Origin: Streptococcus sp. S784/96/1
GTDB lineage: Bacteria; Bacillota; Bacilli; Lactobacillales; Streptococcaceae
Length of the DNA stretch: 64,000 nt
Assembly: GCF_902729355.1 (NCBI RefSeq)
Contig: NZ_CACVCC010000002.1
Span: forward strand, 62,001 to 126,000
Direction of reading: 5' to 3'
Below, one piece after another: positions 52,750 to 62,145 of the stretch (position 1 is its first letter; every line of letters starts with the position of its first letter). Under the pieces are notes generated by a model. That model made no database searches, was not told where the DNA came from, and worked only from the letters and a program-made list of their open reading frames with translations. The position numbers and the translations under genes are program-made.

Positions 52750-53883
52750 ATGACAAAGAAGTATTTTGAACACGTCGGATCATTTTTACGACCGGCTGAA
52801 TTGGTAGAGGCTCGTGAGGCTTTTGCAGCTGGTAAGATTTCACAAGAAGAATTAACAGCTGTTGAAGACCGTCTGATTACAGAATTGGTTGATAAACAAG
52901 TCGCAGTTGGACTTGAAAAGGTGACTGATGGAGAGTTTCGTCGTGCCTACTGGCACCTTGACTTCTTCTGGGGATTTAACGGTATCGACCATATCCAAGC
53001 TGCTCAAGGTTACCAGTTCCATGATGAAGAAACTAAGGCTGACTCTGCTATTATTTCTGGAAAAATCACAGGTGAGAATCACCCATTTGTTGAAGCTTAC
53101 AAATTTCTCAAGGCTTATGTAGATGAAAAAGGGACAAATGTAGAAGCAAAAACAACCATTCCAGCACCATCTCAATTTTACTTTGAGCTGATTCGTGATG
53201 CAGAGCATGTGGAAAAATTAAATGAAATTTATCCAGATTTTGCTGAATTACGTGCAGATATTAAATCTGCCTACCTGCAAGTTATTACGGATTTAGTAGA
53301 AGCTGGTTTGAAAACCTTACAAGTTGATGACTGTACTTGGGGTGTCTTGGTGGATGATAATTTCTTAACAGGTTGGGGAGCTTTACAAGGAAAATCAAAA
53401 GAAGAGGTTCGTAATGAACTAGCTGAACTTTTCCTTACATTGAATAACGATGTTTATGAAAATGTCCCAGAAGGTCTTTTGGTTAATACGCACGTTTGCC
53501 GTGGAAACTACCATTCAACATGGGCATCATCAGGTGGCTACAACCCTATTGCTAAAGAATTATTTGGTGAGGAAGCTGCGAAAACCTATTTCCTTGAATT
53601 TGATAATGAGCGTTCAGGCGGTTTTGAGCCATTGTCAGAATTTAAAGATGAAGATAAGGTTGCAGTGCTCGGTCTGATTACTTCTAAATTCCCTGAATTG
53701 GAAGATAAGGAAGCTATTATCGCTCGTCTAAAAGAAGCAAGTCAATACATTTCTTTGGAACAACTTTGGATTTCTACGCAATGTGGCTTTGCCTCAACGG
53801 AAGAAGGAAATATCTTAACAGATGAAGATCAATGGAAGAAATTAGCCTTAGTTAAAGAAATCATTGATGAGGTTTGGGGATAA
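52750..53883 (+). CDS. MetE-like methionine synthase II, second copy
   Basis: The 377-residue paralogue keeps NTHVCRGNY and TQCGFAST. Its middle (about residues 75-235) differs clearly from the first copy, and it has a short insertion (residues around 210). It shares a near-identical DNA stretch of about 145 bases near the 5' end with the first copy, suggesting gene conversion. A normal ribosome site (TAGGAGATGG) precedes ATG 52750. A terminator hairpin follows the stop. It probably serves a second thiol or methyl donor. Confidence 0.9.
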   Translation: MTKKYFEHVGSFLRPAELVEAREAFAAGKISQEELTAVEDRLITELVDKQVAVGLEKVTDGEFRRAYWHLDFFWGFNGIDHIQAAQGYQFHDEETKADSAIISGKITGENHPFVEAYKFLKAYVDEKGTNVEAKTTIPAPSQFYFELIRDAEHVEKLNEIYPDFAELRADIKSAYLQVITDLVEAGLKTLQVDDCTWGVLVDDNFLTGWGALQGKSKEEVRNELAELFLTLNNDVYENVPEGLLVNTHVCRGNYHSTWASSGGYNPIAKELFGEEAAKTYFLEFDNERSGGFEPLSEFKDEDKVAVLGLITSKFPELEDKEAIIARLKEASQYISLEQLWISTQCGFASTEEGNILTDEDQWKKLALVKEIIDEVWG

Positions 53884-53890
53884 CCAAGTT

Positions 53891-53926
53891 AACTAGGTTG
53901 CATTTTGTAACCTAGTTTTTTATAAT
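53891..53926 (+). promoter_or_regulatory. Terminator hairpin with embedded promoter
   Basis: AACTAGGTT (53891-53899) and AACCTAGTT (53909-53917) pair, then T residues, ending the MetE-like operon. Within it, TTGCAT (53898-53903), 17 bases and TATAAT (53921-53926) form a promoter. The -10 box ends six bases before ATG 53933. Confidence 0.75.
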
Positions 53927-53932
53927 GTCACT

Positions 53933-54454
53933 ATGAAAACTTTCTCAATCAATCGTTTAACTAAGGTTGCCATGATGGCTGCCTTGTGTGTGGTGCTCAG
54001 ACAGACTTTCTCTGTTTTTCCTAACGTTCAACCCATTACGGCTATTTTTTTAGTATTAGTTCCTGTTTGGGGACTGATTGATGCCATTTTAGTCATGGCC
54101 TTGACTATGCTAGTGTCTTCATTTTTGCTTGGCTTGGGACCTTGGGTAGCCTTGCAAATCGTATCATTTGCTATTATGATGTTATTGTGGCGAGTCTATC
54201 TGACTTTGGTGACAAGGGGGGGTAAATCTGATATAATAATACTGTTTGTGGAAAGTATAGGAGCTGGATTGGTAGGGATTGGCTATGGGATTGTGATTGA
54301 CAGCCTATCTGCAGCGATGTTTGGTATGCCTTGGTGGTCTTATGTTGCTGCAGGATTTTTCTTTAACTTAGCACATGCCCTGTCTACCCTCGTTTTCTAT
54401 CCACTAATAACATCATTTTTTAGGAGATTTTCCCATGAAGAAACTATTATCTAG
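53933..54454 (+). CDS. ECF transporter S component
   Basis: A 173-residue membrane protein with six hydrophobic segments, beginning MKTFSINRLTKVAMMAALCVVLR, which is typical of vitamin-type ECF S components. It would bind a micronutrient and use the shared EcfA/EcfA'/EcfT module. The downstream lipoprotein has a DUF4430 (transcobalamin C-terminal-like) domain, so a corrinoid is a possible ligand, but this is inference. It overlaps that gene by 20 bases. The start codon lies at the expected transcription start, with no Shine-Dalgarno sequence, so the mRNA may be leaderless. Confidence 0.82.
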   Translation: MKTFSINRLTKVAMMAALCVVLRQTFSVFPNVQPITAIFLVLVPVWGLIDAILVMALTMLVSSFLLGLGPWVALQIVSFAIMMLLWRVYLTLVTRGGKSDIIILFVESIGAGLVGIGYGIVIDSLSAAMFGMPWWSYVAAGFFFNLAHALSTLVFYPLITSFFRRFSHEETII

Positions 54455-54803
54455 CCTAGTCTTACTTTTTTCTTTTGTTTTAGTAGCTTGTAGCAATGGC
54501 GGAGCAGATAAAGATGACCAAGTAGCTGGAAAGGTACAATTGATTGTCAATTTAGATACTAATAAAATGGACGAACAAGTCACTTTTGAAGAAGGTGATA
54601 CTGTTATGGATGTTTTAGAAGATAACTATGAAGTTGAAAAAGATAATGGTCTGATTACTTCAATTGATGGCTTAGCTCAAGATGAAGCTAAGAAGATTTA
54701 CTGGATGTTTAAAGTAAACGATGAAATGGCACCAAAAGGTGCTGAGCAAATCACACTTAATGACGGTGATAAAATTGAATTCTATCAAGAAAAATTTGAA
54801 TAG
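54435..54803 (+). CDS. DUF4430 lipoprotein
   Basis: A 122-residue lipoprotein with a signal ending LVAC and a small domain rich in acidic residues (VTFEEGDTVMDVLEDNY, WMFKVNDEMAPKGAEQITLNDGDKIEFYQ). This is the DUF4430 domain, a relative of the C-terminal domain of transcobalamin. It probably presents a ligand to the S component encoded just upstream, with which it overlaps by 20 bases. Confidence 0.85.
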   Translation: MKKLLSSLVLLFSFVLVACSNGGADKDDQVAGKVQLIVNLDTNKMDEQVTFEEGDTVMDVLEDNYEVEKDNGLITSIDGLAQDEAKKIYWMFKVNDEMAPKGAEQITLNDGDKIEFYQEKFE

Positions 54804-54841
54804 ATTCTAAAGAGTACTATTTAAGGCACCATTTAAAAAAA

Positions 54842-54890
54842 TTATGATAATAAAAAATCGGAAGGCTATTCCGATTTTTTATTATCATAA
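54842..54890. terminator. Bidirectional terminator with 22-bp perfect arms
   Basis: Arms at 54842-54863 and 54869-54890 are perfect reverse complements of 22 bases around a GGCTA loop. They include A and T runs for both strands and overlap the ktrA stop codon. Confidence 0.92.
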
Positions 54891-55553
54891 ATAGCCTAGG
54901 TAATCGTACTTTTCAAAGGTCCGATTGTTAGCGACAGCTACCATAATGGTGTTTTCTTTAAGTGGTTGATCAATAGCTAATTCTGTAGATAGAGTGCTCC
55001 CTTTTTCGGACCGCATACCAATGAGGTTAAGGTCAAATTTTTTACGGATATTAAGGTCAACGATAGATTTTCCAACCCAGTCTTGAGGAATAAGAAATTC
55101 CATGACGGCAATATCATCTTCTAAATGATAGAGTTCTGTAATTTTGTGACGCATAAGAGAGGACGCAAGGTTTCGTCCGCTTTCGCGTTCAGGTGTGATA
55201 ACACGGTCAGCACCAATTTGATAGAGAACTTCTTCATAAACGTTATTGCTAGCCTTGGCGATAATTTGTTTGATACCAAGCTTTTTGCAGTTCATAAGAG
55301 CAAGAACAGAGCTTTCTAGATTAGTTCCAGTAGCGAGGATGACAACATCACATTGGTCGATACCAACTGTCTTTAGAAAATCTAGGTCAGTCATATCTCC
55401 AATGATAGCCTTACTGACAAAGTCAGCAACATCCTCTACTAAGTCTGTCTTATTATCAATTGCAATAACTTCTTGTCCAAAAAGACTAAGTTCGTGAGCA
55501 ATCGCAAAGCCAAAACGGCCAAGGCCTAAAACGCCGAAAATTTTATGTGTCAT
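54885..55553 (-). CDS. ktrA: Potassium uptake regulatory subunit KtrA/KtrC
   Basis: A 222-residue peripheral protein with an N-terminal RCK/Rossmann domain (GVLGLGRFGFAIAHEL) and a C-terminal TrkA_C domain. It binds nucleotide (ATP/ADP, possibly c-di-AMP at the C-terminal domain) and gates the KtrB channel. It lies 23 bases downstream of ktrB on the minus strand. Whether it is KtrA or KtrC type cannot be decided. Confidence 0.9.
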   Translation of the reverse strand: MTHKIFGVLGLGRFGFAIAHELSLFGQEVIAIDNKTDLVEDVADFVSKAIIGDMTDLDFLKTVGIDQCDVVILATGTNLESSVLALMNCKKLGIKQIIAKASNNVYEEVLYQIGADRVITPERESGRNLASSLMRHKITELYHLEDDIAVMEFLIPQDWVGKSIVDLNIRKKFDLNLIGMRSEKGSTLSTELAIDQPLKENTIMVAVANNRTFEKYDYLGYL

Positions 55554-55576
55554 AATAAATTCTTTCTAAATGGAAG

Positions 55577-56950
55577 TTAACCTAGACTGATGTCAGCTCT
55601 AGGATAGGTTATGGTTGTTTTTTGTTTTTGAGAAAGGCTGAGCAAGACAGTGAGTGGCCCAACACGACCAAGAAACATAAGCAACATGATAATTACTCTG
55701 CCCAAGAGACTGAGCTGAGATGTCAAATTCATTGAGACCCCGACAGTTGCTAGAGCACTAGCTGTTTCAAAGAGAAGGGCAAATGGAGATTGGCTAGGTT
55801 CTGTGACTAATAACAGGAAGTAACCAATGATAAAAACGCTAAAGAAGAAGACTAAGATTGTTAGAACCTGCTGAATAATCTCTTGAGGAATACGCTTTTT
55901 AGAAAAGGTAACGTGTTTATCGCCACGTAATTCAGACTTAAAGAGTAAAACAATTAGAGAGGCGCAGGCGATTTTGATACCTCCAGCGGTTCCTCCGGGT
56001 GCCCCACCAATAATCATCTGAATGATAAAAAGAAAATTTGTTGCGGAATGTGCTTGGCTGTAATCGATAGTAGCAAAACCAGCAGTTCTCATTGTTACGG
56101 TTTGAAAGAAAGAAACAAGCCCCTGTTGGAAAAAGTTAAGGTTACCGATAGTATTTGGATTGTGATATTCAATAAGCCAAGAAAGTAATGTCCCACCAGT
56201 CAATAAAATGAGAGTTGTCAGTAACACCAAACGAGTCTGAATTTTTAATCGGCGCAGAGTGAGCGATAATTTTTTCGGTTTACTTTTAAGGTAGTCCTTT
56301 AACCTGTGAACGATATCAATCCAGTTAGCAAAGCCTAGTCCACCGGCGATAATGAGAAAGGCTATCGTCAGATTGACTAAGGGATTTGTTTGAAAATCCA
56401 TTAAGCTGTTGTTTCCGAGATTGTCAAAGCCAGCATTACAGAAAGCTGAAACTGATAAAAAGATAGCATTGAAAATACCGTTGATGAACCCAAAACGTGG
56501 GATGAAATCAATCATTAAAATTCCAGCGCAAGCCATTTCAACAAAAAAAGTAAATTTATAGATAGAGTAGAGAAACTTGTTAAGGTGTCTACTGGATTCA
56601 CGGCTGAGGGAACTTTGCAGGACAGTTAGGTCGCTAAGGGATAGTTTCCGTCTTAAGGTATAGTAACTAAAGGCGATTAAGGTAATCAATCCTAGTCCCC
56701 CAATCTGAATGAGAATCATAGAGAGTATCAATCCAGCATGATTATAAACGTCTGCAATAGGGAAAACAGAGAGTCCTGTTACACAAACCATGGAAACGAC
56801 CGTAAAGAGATGATCAATATAGGCTGTTTTAGGTGCTGAAGGGAGATGAAAAATGGGGAGAGATAGTAGCACGCTTCCTAGTATGATCACAAAAATAAAA
56901 CTAAGGCAAAGCTTTTGAGCAGCAGTTAGCTGATTAAAAAAAAATCTCAC
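55577..56950 (-). CDS. ktrB: Potassium uptake channel subunit KtrB/TrkH
   Basis: A 457-residue polytopic protein with the four membrane-pore-membrane repeats of Trk/Ktr proteins; glycine-containing selectivity regions include VCVTGLSVF, SAFCNAGFDNLG, TMRTAGFATIDY and TASALATVGVSMN. It takes up potassium with KtrA. I chose GTG 56950 because AAAGAG lies eight bases upstream; a TTG at 56956 is the alternative. It forms a two-gene unit with ktrA. Confidence 0.92.
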   Translation of the reverse strand: MRFFFNQLTAAQKLCLSFIFVIILGSVLLSLPIFHLPSAPKTAYIDHLFTVVSMVCVTGLSVFPIADVYNHAGLILSMILIQIGGLGLITLIAFSYYTLRRKLSLSDLTVLQSSLSRESSRHLNKFLYSIYKFTFFVEMACAGILMIDFIPRFGFINGIFNAIFLSVSAFCNAGFDNLGNNSLMDFQTNPLVNLTIAFLIIAGGLGFANWIDIVHRLKDYLKSKPKKLSLTLRRLKIQTRLVLLTTLILLTGGTLLSWLIEYHNPNTIGNLNFFQQGLVSFFQTVTMRTAGFATIDYSQAHSATNFLFIIQMIIGGAPGGTAGGIKIACASLIVLLFKSELRGDKHVTFSKKRIPQEIIQQVLTILVFFFSVFIIGYFLLLVTEPSQSPFALLFETASALATVGVSMNLTSQLSLLGRVIIMLLMFLGRVGPLTVLLSLSQKQKTTITYPRADISLG

Positions 56951-57078
56951 GAGCAATACTCTTTCTAAATAAGATTAAGAATATGATAACAAAATTTGGG
57001 ATAAAGGCAAATAGGAAAATGCTTATTGTTGCTTTTTGATTGTAAAGAGGATAAACTAATGTGAGAAAGTGAGAACAT

Positions 57079-57816
57079 ATGAAAAAACATGATGCTTTTA
57101 ACCTTAAAGTGATTGCCATATTGGCTATGTTGATCAATCATATTGGTCATACTTTTGAAGTGATTTGGAATCCACCTGTGTGGACTTTTTTCTATTTATC
57201 CGTAGGGTTACTGACTTTTCCGATTATGGCTTATTTGATGGTGGATGGGTTTTACTATACAAGGAATCGTTGGAAATATGCAGGTAGACTAGGATTCTTT
57301 AGCTTGTTATCCTTTATTCCCTTTCACTATACTTTTTCATCTCCTCTACCAATGTGGGTCGGAAATAACATCATGTTTACCCTAATGATGGGGGTTCTTA
57401 TGATGATGGTCTTAGAAAAATGTCGTTCTTTTTGGTGGGAAATTCCTGTCGTTCTAGCTTTTATAACGCTAACACTTTGGTCGGACTGGCAACTTTTTGG
57501 AATCCTGATCATCTATGTCTTCTATCGCTTTAGGCAGAGCAATCATAAATTTTGGGTTATTCCATTTGTATCTCTAATTATGGTGCTCTTAAGTTGGAAT
57601 ACCTATGAATCATACTTGCAAGATCTTTGGTTAGGATCGTTAGTAAAGGCGATAATAGTAGCCAATTTAGGTATTTTGTTGGTCATTCCTATATTGTTGT
57701 CTTATAATGGGCAACGTGGCTATTCACCAATTTGGGTTAAATGGGGCTTCTATGCATTTTATCCTGGGCATCTTTTAGTGCTATGGGGAATTCGTTTCAT
57801 GATTTTTGGATATTAA
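57079..57816 (+). CDS. TraX family membrane protein
   Basis: A 245-residue polytopic protein beginning MKKHDAFNLKVIAILAMLINHIGHTF, typical of the TraX family, related to acyltransferases that modify pilin or envelope components (F-plasmid TraX acetylates pilin). About eight hydrophobic helices are visible. It diverges from ktrB and converges on rsmG. Its target in streptococci is unknown. Confidence 0.85.
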   Translation: MKKHDAFNLKVIAILAMLINHIGHTFEVIWNPPVWTFFYLSVGLLTFPIMAYLMVDGFYYTRNRWKYAGRLGFFSLLSFIPFHYTFSSPLPMWVGNNIMFTLMMGVLMMMVLEKCRSFWWEIPVVLAFITLTLWSDWQLFGILIIYVFYRFRQSNHKFWVIPFVSLIMVLLSWNTYESYLQDLWLGSLVKAIIVANLGILLVIPILLSYNGQRGYSPIWVKWGFYAFYPGHLLVLWGIRFMIFGY

Positions 57817-57838
57817 AAAACTGCTCAAAGGCAGTTTT
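57815..57838. terminator. Bidirectional terminator TraX/rsmG
   Basis: AAAACTGC and GCAGTTTT pair over TCAAAG, with A and T tracts at the two ends. It overlaps the rsmG stop codon. Confidence 0.8.
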
Positions 57839-58550
57839 ACAATGGTTTTTTATTTGGGAGACCCGCCCGTCTAGGGTATTTATTCGGGGACTCTTTTTTC
57901 TTTTCAACGATGGTGATGTTGCGACCATCTCCGTTTGGCAAATCATAGTTATAAGTATTTATGACTTTTGAAAATAGTAGAGCGAGTGCATTCTTAGCGT
58001 CAGCTAATTCATTTTCAGCGGCAGCAGCTTTAAGTGCAATCAATTGACCACCGATTTTTAAAAAAGGAATAGTCAATTCAGATAAAACCCGCATATGTGC
58101 GACAGCCCGAGCGGTTACAATATCGAAGCTAGCACGAAAAGCCTTATCTTGTCCAAAGTCCTCTGCTCTGCCATGGTAAAAATGAACCCCTGATAATCCT
58201 AATTCCTCAGCTAGAAGTGTCAAAAAATGGATACGCTTATTAAGTGAATCAATGATAGTCACATCAAGCTCAGGGCAAAGAATTTTCATAGGAAGACTCG
58301 GAAAACCGGCTCCAGCACCGATATCTAAAAGTTTGAGTGATTTATTTGTGATTTTACCTTGTAATACTGGTGCAATAGAATCATAAAAGTGTTTGAGATA
58401 GACCTCATTTTCCTCAGTGATTGCGGTCAGATTGATTTTTTCATTCCATTCCACGAGTAATTCAAAATAGCGTTTAAATTGTAGCTTTTGTAAATCGCTG
58501 AGCTTAAAGCCTTGGTCAGCGAGCATTTGATAAAATTCTTCTTTAGTCAT
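57837..58550 (-). CDS. rsmG: 16S rRNA (guanine527-N7) methyltransferase
   Basis: A 237-residue SAM-dependent methyltransferase with the start [17 protein letters not shown], the SAM site [17 protein letters not shown] and [13 protein letters not shown]. RsmG methylates G527 of 16S rRNA, and loss gives low-level streptomycin resistance. It converges on TraX and diverges from lemA. Length is normal. Confidence 0.95.
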   Translation of the reverse strand: MTKEEFYQMLADQGFKLSDLQKLQFKRYFELLVEWNEKINLTAITEENEVYLKHFYDSIAPVLQGKITNKSLKLLDIGAGAGFPSLPMKILCPELDVTIIDSLNKRIHFLTLLAEELGLSGVHFYHGRAEDFGQDKAFRASFDIVTARAVAHMRVLSELTIPFLKIGGQLIALKAAAAENELADAKNALALLFSKVINTYNYDLPNGDGRNITIVEKKKESPNKYPRRAGLPNKKPL

Positions 58551-58581
58551 GATCTTATTTTACCACAAAAGATTGAAAACT

Positions 58582-58590
58582 TGATATAAT
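58582..58590 (+). promoter_or_regulatory. lemA promoter (extended -10)
   Basis: TGATATAAT with TATAAT at 58585-58590, preceded by TTGAAA with a short spacing. Confidence 0.7.
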
Positions 58591-58618
58591 AGAGCCAATA
58601 AGATTATGGAGGTCTATT

Positions 58619-59173
58619 ATGTTGTGGATTATTCTTGCTGCAGTTGCAGTGGTTATAGTGTTATGGGCTGTCAGTTCTTACAATGGATTGATTAAAAGCC
58701 GTATGCAAACTCAAGAAGCCTGGAGTCAGATTGATGTTCAATTAAAACGTCGTAATGATTTGATTCCTAATTTGATTGAAACGGTCAAAGGTTATGCTAA
58801 ATACGAGGGAGATACATTAGAGAAAATAGCAGAGCTTCGTGCTCAGGTTGCAAAGGCCCAAACCCCTCAAGAAGCTATGGCTGCCTCAGATGCTCTTGGG
58901 CGTCAAGTATCAGGGATTTTTGCAGTAGCAGAAAACTATCCTGATTTGAAAGCGAATGCCAGCTTTGTTAAGTTACAGGATGAATTGACAAATACAGAGA
59001 ATAAAATTTCTTATTCACGTCAACTTTACAATAGCACGACAGCTAATTACAATACGAAATTACAGACAGTCCCTACTAATATTATTGCAGGATTATTTGG
59101 CTTTAAAGCAAGTGAATTCTTAGCAGTACCAGAAGAAGAAAAAGCAGTTCCTAAGGTTGAATTTGATTTCTAA
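58619..59173 (+). CDS. lemA: LemA family membrane protein
   Basis: A 184-residue protein with one N-terminal membrane helix and a helical cytoplasmic or external bundle: [42 protein letters not shown], then [16 protein letters not shown]. LemA proteins are always close to HtpX in Lactobacillales and are thought to help it, but their precise role is unknown. A ribosome site (TGGAGG) precedes ATG 58619. It lies 12 bases before htpX. Confidence 0.92.
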   Translation: MLWIILAAVAVVIVLWAVSSYNGLIKSRMQTQEAWSQIDVQLKRRNDLIPNLIETVKGYAKYEGDTLEKIAELRAQVAKAQTPQEAMAASDALGRQVSGIFAVAENYPDLKANASFVKLQDELTNTENKISYSRQLYNSTTANYNTKLQTVPTNIIAGLFGFKASEFLAVPEEEKAVPKVEFDF

Positions 59174-59185
59174 TGAGGTGAGCTG

Positions 59186-60076
59186 ATGTTATATGACCAA
59201 ATTGCCAGTAATAAGAGGCGGACGGTCGTGCTACTTATCGCCTTTTTTATCTTACTCACCGCTCTAGGTGCAGCGGCAGGTTACCTTATTTTAGGAAGCC
59301 TAGAGTTAGGTGCCTTTATAGCTTTGATTATTGGAACCATTTATGCGGTTAGCATGATTTTCCAATCTACTAATGTGGTCATGTCAATGAATAATGCCCG
59401 TGAAATTACAGAAGCTGAAGCGCCTGACTATTATCACATTGTTGAAGATATGGCCATGGTGGCGCAAATTCCTATGCCAAGAGTTTTCATTATTGAGGAT
59501 CCTTCCCTAAATGCATTTGCGACGGGTTCCAGCCCGGAAAATGCAGCAGTAGCCGCGACAACTGGCCTGCTCTCTGTCATGACACGAGAAGAGCTAGAAG
59601 GGGTCATGGGACATGAGGTTAGTCATATCAAAAACTATGATATCAGAATTGCGACTGTTGCGGTAGCGTTAACAGCAGCAATAACTATGATTTCCTCAAT
59701 AGGCGGTCGTTTCCTCTATTTCGGAGGAGGAAGACGGTCACGACGTGATTCTGATGAGAATGGCGGAGCAGGAATTCTGATTTTGCTGTTTTCGATTTTG
59801 GCACTTGTGCTAGCACCAATGGCTGCGACCATTGTTCAGTTGGCTATTTCCAGACAGAGAGAATTTTTGGCTGATGCAAGTTCTGTTGAATTAACGAGAA
59901 ATCCGATGGGAATGATTAAGGCGCTTGAAAAATTGGACAACTCACGTCCAATGGCTCACGAAGTTGACAGTGCCAGCGCAGCTCTTTATATTAATGCTCC
60001 AAAGAAAGATTTAAATGCCTTGTTTCAAACCCATCCACCAATTTCAGAACGCATTGAACGCTTGCGTCAAATGTAA
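59186..60076 (+). CDS. htpX: Membrane metalloprotease HtpX
   Basis: The 296-residue protein has two N-terminal membrane helices, the zinc motif [12 protein letters not shown], two further helices and the Glu-containing [14 protein letters not shown]. It degrades misfolded membrane proteins. It forms an operon with lemA. Length and helix layout match the streptococcal family. Confidence 0.95.
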   Translation: MLYDQIASNKRRTVVLLIAFFILLTALGAAAGYLILGSLELGAFIALIIGTIYAVSMIFQSTNVVMSMNNAREITEAEAPDYYHIVEDMAMVAQIPMPRVFIIEDPSLNAFATGSSPENAAVAATTGLLSVMTREELEGVMGHEVSHIKNYDIRIATVAVALTAAITMISSIGGRFLYFGGGRRSRRDSDENGGAGILILLFSILALVLAPMAATIVQLAISRQREFLADASSVELTRNPMGMIKALEKLDNSRPMAHEVDSASAALYINAPKKDLNALFQTHPPISERIERLRQM

Positions 60077-60102
60077 AATCGTCTCTAGAGGCGATTTTTT
60101 TT
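60074..60102 (+). terminator. lemA-htpX terminator
   Basis: AAAATCG and CGATTTT pair, extended inward by TCT/AGG over CTAG (one G-U pair), then T residues. Confidence 0.85.
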
Positions 60103-60110
60103 GATGAAAC

Positions 60111-60119
60111 TGATATAAT
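60111..60119 (+). promoter_or_regulatory. Extended -10 promoter of the DUF177 gene
   Basis: TGATATAAT with TATAAT at 60114-60119, about 30 bases before ATG 60148. Confidence 0.65.
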
Positions 60120-60147
60120 GAAAAAAACGATATAAGGAAAAGTAACT

Positions 60148-60681
60148 ATGTTTAATTTGATTGACTTAAAAAAACAAACTGAAGGCATTGCGTTTGATCG
60201 CAAACTAGATATCAAAGAAGCTTTATTGGAACGTGATTGCAGTATTTTGGACATCACAGACGTTAGAGTGACGGGGCATATTTCTTACGATGCAGGGCTT
60301 TACTTGCTTAATTACCAACTAAGTTATACGATTACGCTACCTTCAAGTCGTTCGATGGAAGCAGTAGTTTTGAATGAAACATTACCGATTTCAGAAGTTT
60401 TTATCGAAGAAGCAGATGCCAAAGAAAAAGCAGAACTTGTTGAGGAAGATTTGGTTCTTGTTGTTGAAGGAGAAACCATTTCATTAGAAGAGAGTATTGT
60501 AGATAACATCTTACTTAATATTCCTTTACGTGTATTAACTTCTGAAGAGGAACGAGATGATCAGATGCCAAGTGGCAATGCTTGGACAGTCTTAACTGAG
60601 GAACAGTATCAAGCACAGCAAGAAGAAAAAGCAGCGGATAATAATCCTTTTGCAAGTCTCAATGGACTATTTGATGAGTAA
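60148..60681 (+). CDS. DUF177/YceD family protein
   Basis: A 177-residue acidic cytoplasmic protein (start MFNLIDLKKQTEGIAFD, central LPSSRSMEAVVLNETLP). The family is usually next to rpmF and is linked to 23S rRNA accumulation, but here rpmF does not follow; 297 bases separate it from rplK. The ending NPFASLNGLFDE is typical of the family. ATG 60148 is preceded by AAGGAAAAG. Confidence 0.85.
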   Translation: MFNLIDLKKQTEGIAFDRKLDIKEALLERDCSILDITDVRVTGHISYDAGLYLLNYQLSYTITLPSSRSMEAVVLNETLPISEVFIEEADAKEKAELVEEDLVLVVEGETISLEESIVDNILLNIPLRVLTSEEERDDQMPSGNAWTVLTEEQYQAQQEEKAADNNPFASLNGLFDE

Positions 60682-60856
60682 GTTGAATATCATGAAAGCC
60701 TTTATCACTGCAGTGAGAAAGAGGGGAAAATGGTTGTGCCAGTCTTTCTCAATTGAGACAATGTGATAGGTAAGTCAACTTGTAAATATGCTATCTTAGA
60801 AATATAAAGCTAGATGTAGGTTGTTGTGTGCAAGGTGCAAAAACTTATATAAAAAG

Positions 60857-60896
60857 TGATATAATTTCTTGCATTCTTACAAAAAATCTGTATAAT
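60857..60896 (+). promoter_or_regulatory. Tandem promoters of rplK-rplA
   Basis: P1: TGATATAAT (-10 at 60860-60865). P2: TTGCAT (60869-60874), 16 bases, TATAAT (60891-60896). Both read into rplK. Confidence 0.75.
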
Positions 60897-60904
60897 AGTT
60901 AGAG

Positions 60905-60962
60905 TATGCCAATGGCATATTTGTGGGAGGTAAAAATCTGTAATTACCGCCAAAACCACAAT
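60905..60962 (+). promoter_or_regulatory. L1-type autoregulatory leader of rplK-rplA
   Basis: A 15-base palindrome (TATGCCAATGGCATA, 60905-60919) is followed by a helix TTGTGG...CCACAA with an inner GGTAA/TTACC stem and an asymmetric GGGAGGTAA region (60921-60961). This resembles the L1-binding site of L11 operon leaders that mimics 23S rRNA, letting excess L1 repress translation. The site lies just before the rplK ribosome site. Confidence 0.7.
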
Positions 60963-60978
60963 AGGAGGATTTTATATC

Positions 60979-61404
60979 ATGGCTAAAAAAGTCGAAAAAC
61001 TCGTAAAACTTCAAATTCCTGCAGGTAAAGCTACTCCAGCTCCACCAGTCGGCCCAGCACTTGGTCAAGCAGGTATCAACATCATGGGATTCACAAAAGA
61101 GTTTAATGCTCGTACAGCTGATCAAGCTGGTATGATTATCCCAGTCGTTATCTCAGTGTATGAAGATAAATCATTCACTTTCGTGACTAAAACACCACCA
61201 GCTGCTGTCCTTTTGAAAAAAGCTGCAGGTGTTGAAAAAGGTTCAGGTACACCAAACAAAACTAAAGTTGCAACAGTTACTCGTGCACAAGTACAGGAAA
61301 TTGCTGAAACTAAAATGCCTGACTTGAACGCTGCATCTGTTGAAGCTGCAATGCGTATGATCGAAGGTACTGCTCGTTCTATGGGATTCACTGTTACTGA
61401 CTAA
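60979..61404 (+). CDS. rplK: Ribosomal protein uL11
   Basis: A 141-residue protein with the start [30 protein letters not shown] and the RNA-binding C terminus [12 protein letters not shown]. It forms the GTPase-associated centre with 23S rRNA. A TAGGAGG ribosome site precedes ATG 60979. Confidence 0.98.
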   Translation: MAKKVEKLVKLQIPAGKATPAPPVGPALGQAGINIMGFTKEFNARTADQAGMIIPVVISVYEDKSFTFVTKTPPAAVLLKKAAGVEKGSGTPNKTKVATVTRAQVQEIAETKMPDLNAASVEAAMRMIEGTARSMGFTVTD

Positions 61405-61446
61405 TAGTAGCACCCAAGATTATCTGATTACAAGGAGACATATAAC

Positions 61447-62136
61447 ATGGCTAAAAAAAGCAAAAACTTGCGTGCTGCTCTTGAGAAAATCGACAGCACA
61501 AAACTTTACAGCGTAGAAGAAGCTGTTGCTCTTGCAAAAGAAACTAACTTTGCTAAATTTGATGCGTCAGTTGAAGTTGCTTACAACTTGAACATTGACG
61601 TTCGTAAAGCAGATCAACAAATCCGTGGTGCAATGGTATTGCCAAACGGAACTGGTAAAACGTCACGCGTTCTTGTTTTCGCACGTGGTGCTAAAGCAGA
61701 AGAAGCAAAAGCTGCTGGTGCAGACTTTGTTGGTGAAGATGACCTTGTTGCTAAAATCAACGGTGGTTGGTTGGACTTTGACGTGGTTATCGCAACTCCA
61801 GATATGATGGCTGTAGTTGGACGTCTTGGACGTGTCCTTGGTCCTCGTAACTTGATGCCAAACCCTAAAACTGGTACAGTAACTATGGATGTTGCTAAAG
61901 CAGTTGAAGAGTCTAAAGGTGGTAAAATCACTTACCGTGCTGATAAAGCAGGTATCGTTCAAGCTCTTATCGGTAAAGTATCATTTGACGCTGACAAACT
62001 CGTTGAAAACTTCAAAGCTTTCCACGATGTAATGGCTAAAGCTAAACCAGCTACTGCCAAAGGTACTTACATGACTTCAGTATCAATCACAACAACACAA
62101 GGTGTTGGTATCAAAGTTGATCCAAACTCACTTTAA
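61447..62136 (+). CDS. rplA: Ribosomal protein uL1
   Basis: A 229-residue L1-stalk protein: start [31 protein letters not shown] and [18 protein letters not shown]. In addition to its ribosome role it represses its own operon. It is 42 bases from rplK with AAGGAGA before ATG 61447. A terminator follows. Confidence 0.98.
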   Translation: MAKKSKNLRAALEKIDSTKLYSVEEAVALAKETNFAKFDASVEVAYNLNIDVRKADQQIRGAMVLPNGTGKTSRVLVFARGAKAEEAKAAGADFVGEDDLVAKINGGWLDFDVVIATPDMMAVVGRLGRVLGPRNLMPNPKTGTVTMDVAKAVEESKGGKITYRADKAGIVQALIGKVSFDADKLVENFKAFHDVMAKAKPATAKGTYMTSVSITTTQGVGIKVDPNSL

Positions 62137-62145
62137 TTTGTAAGT

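Noticed and set aside
54842..54890. 22-bp perfect palindrome as a regulator binding site
   Set aside because: It lies between convergent genes and has T runs on both strands, so a bidirectional terminator explains it.
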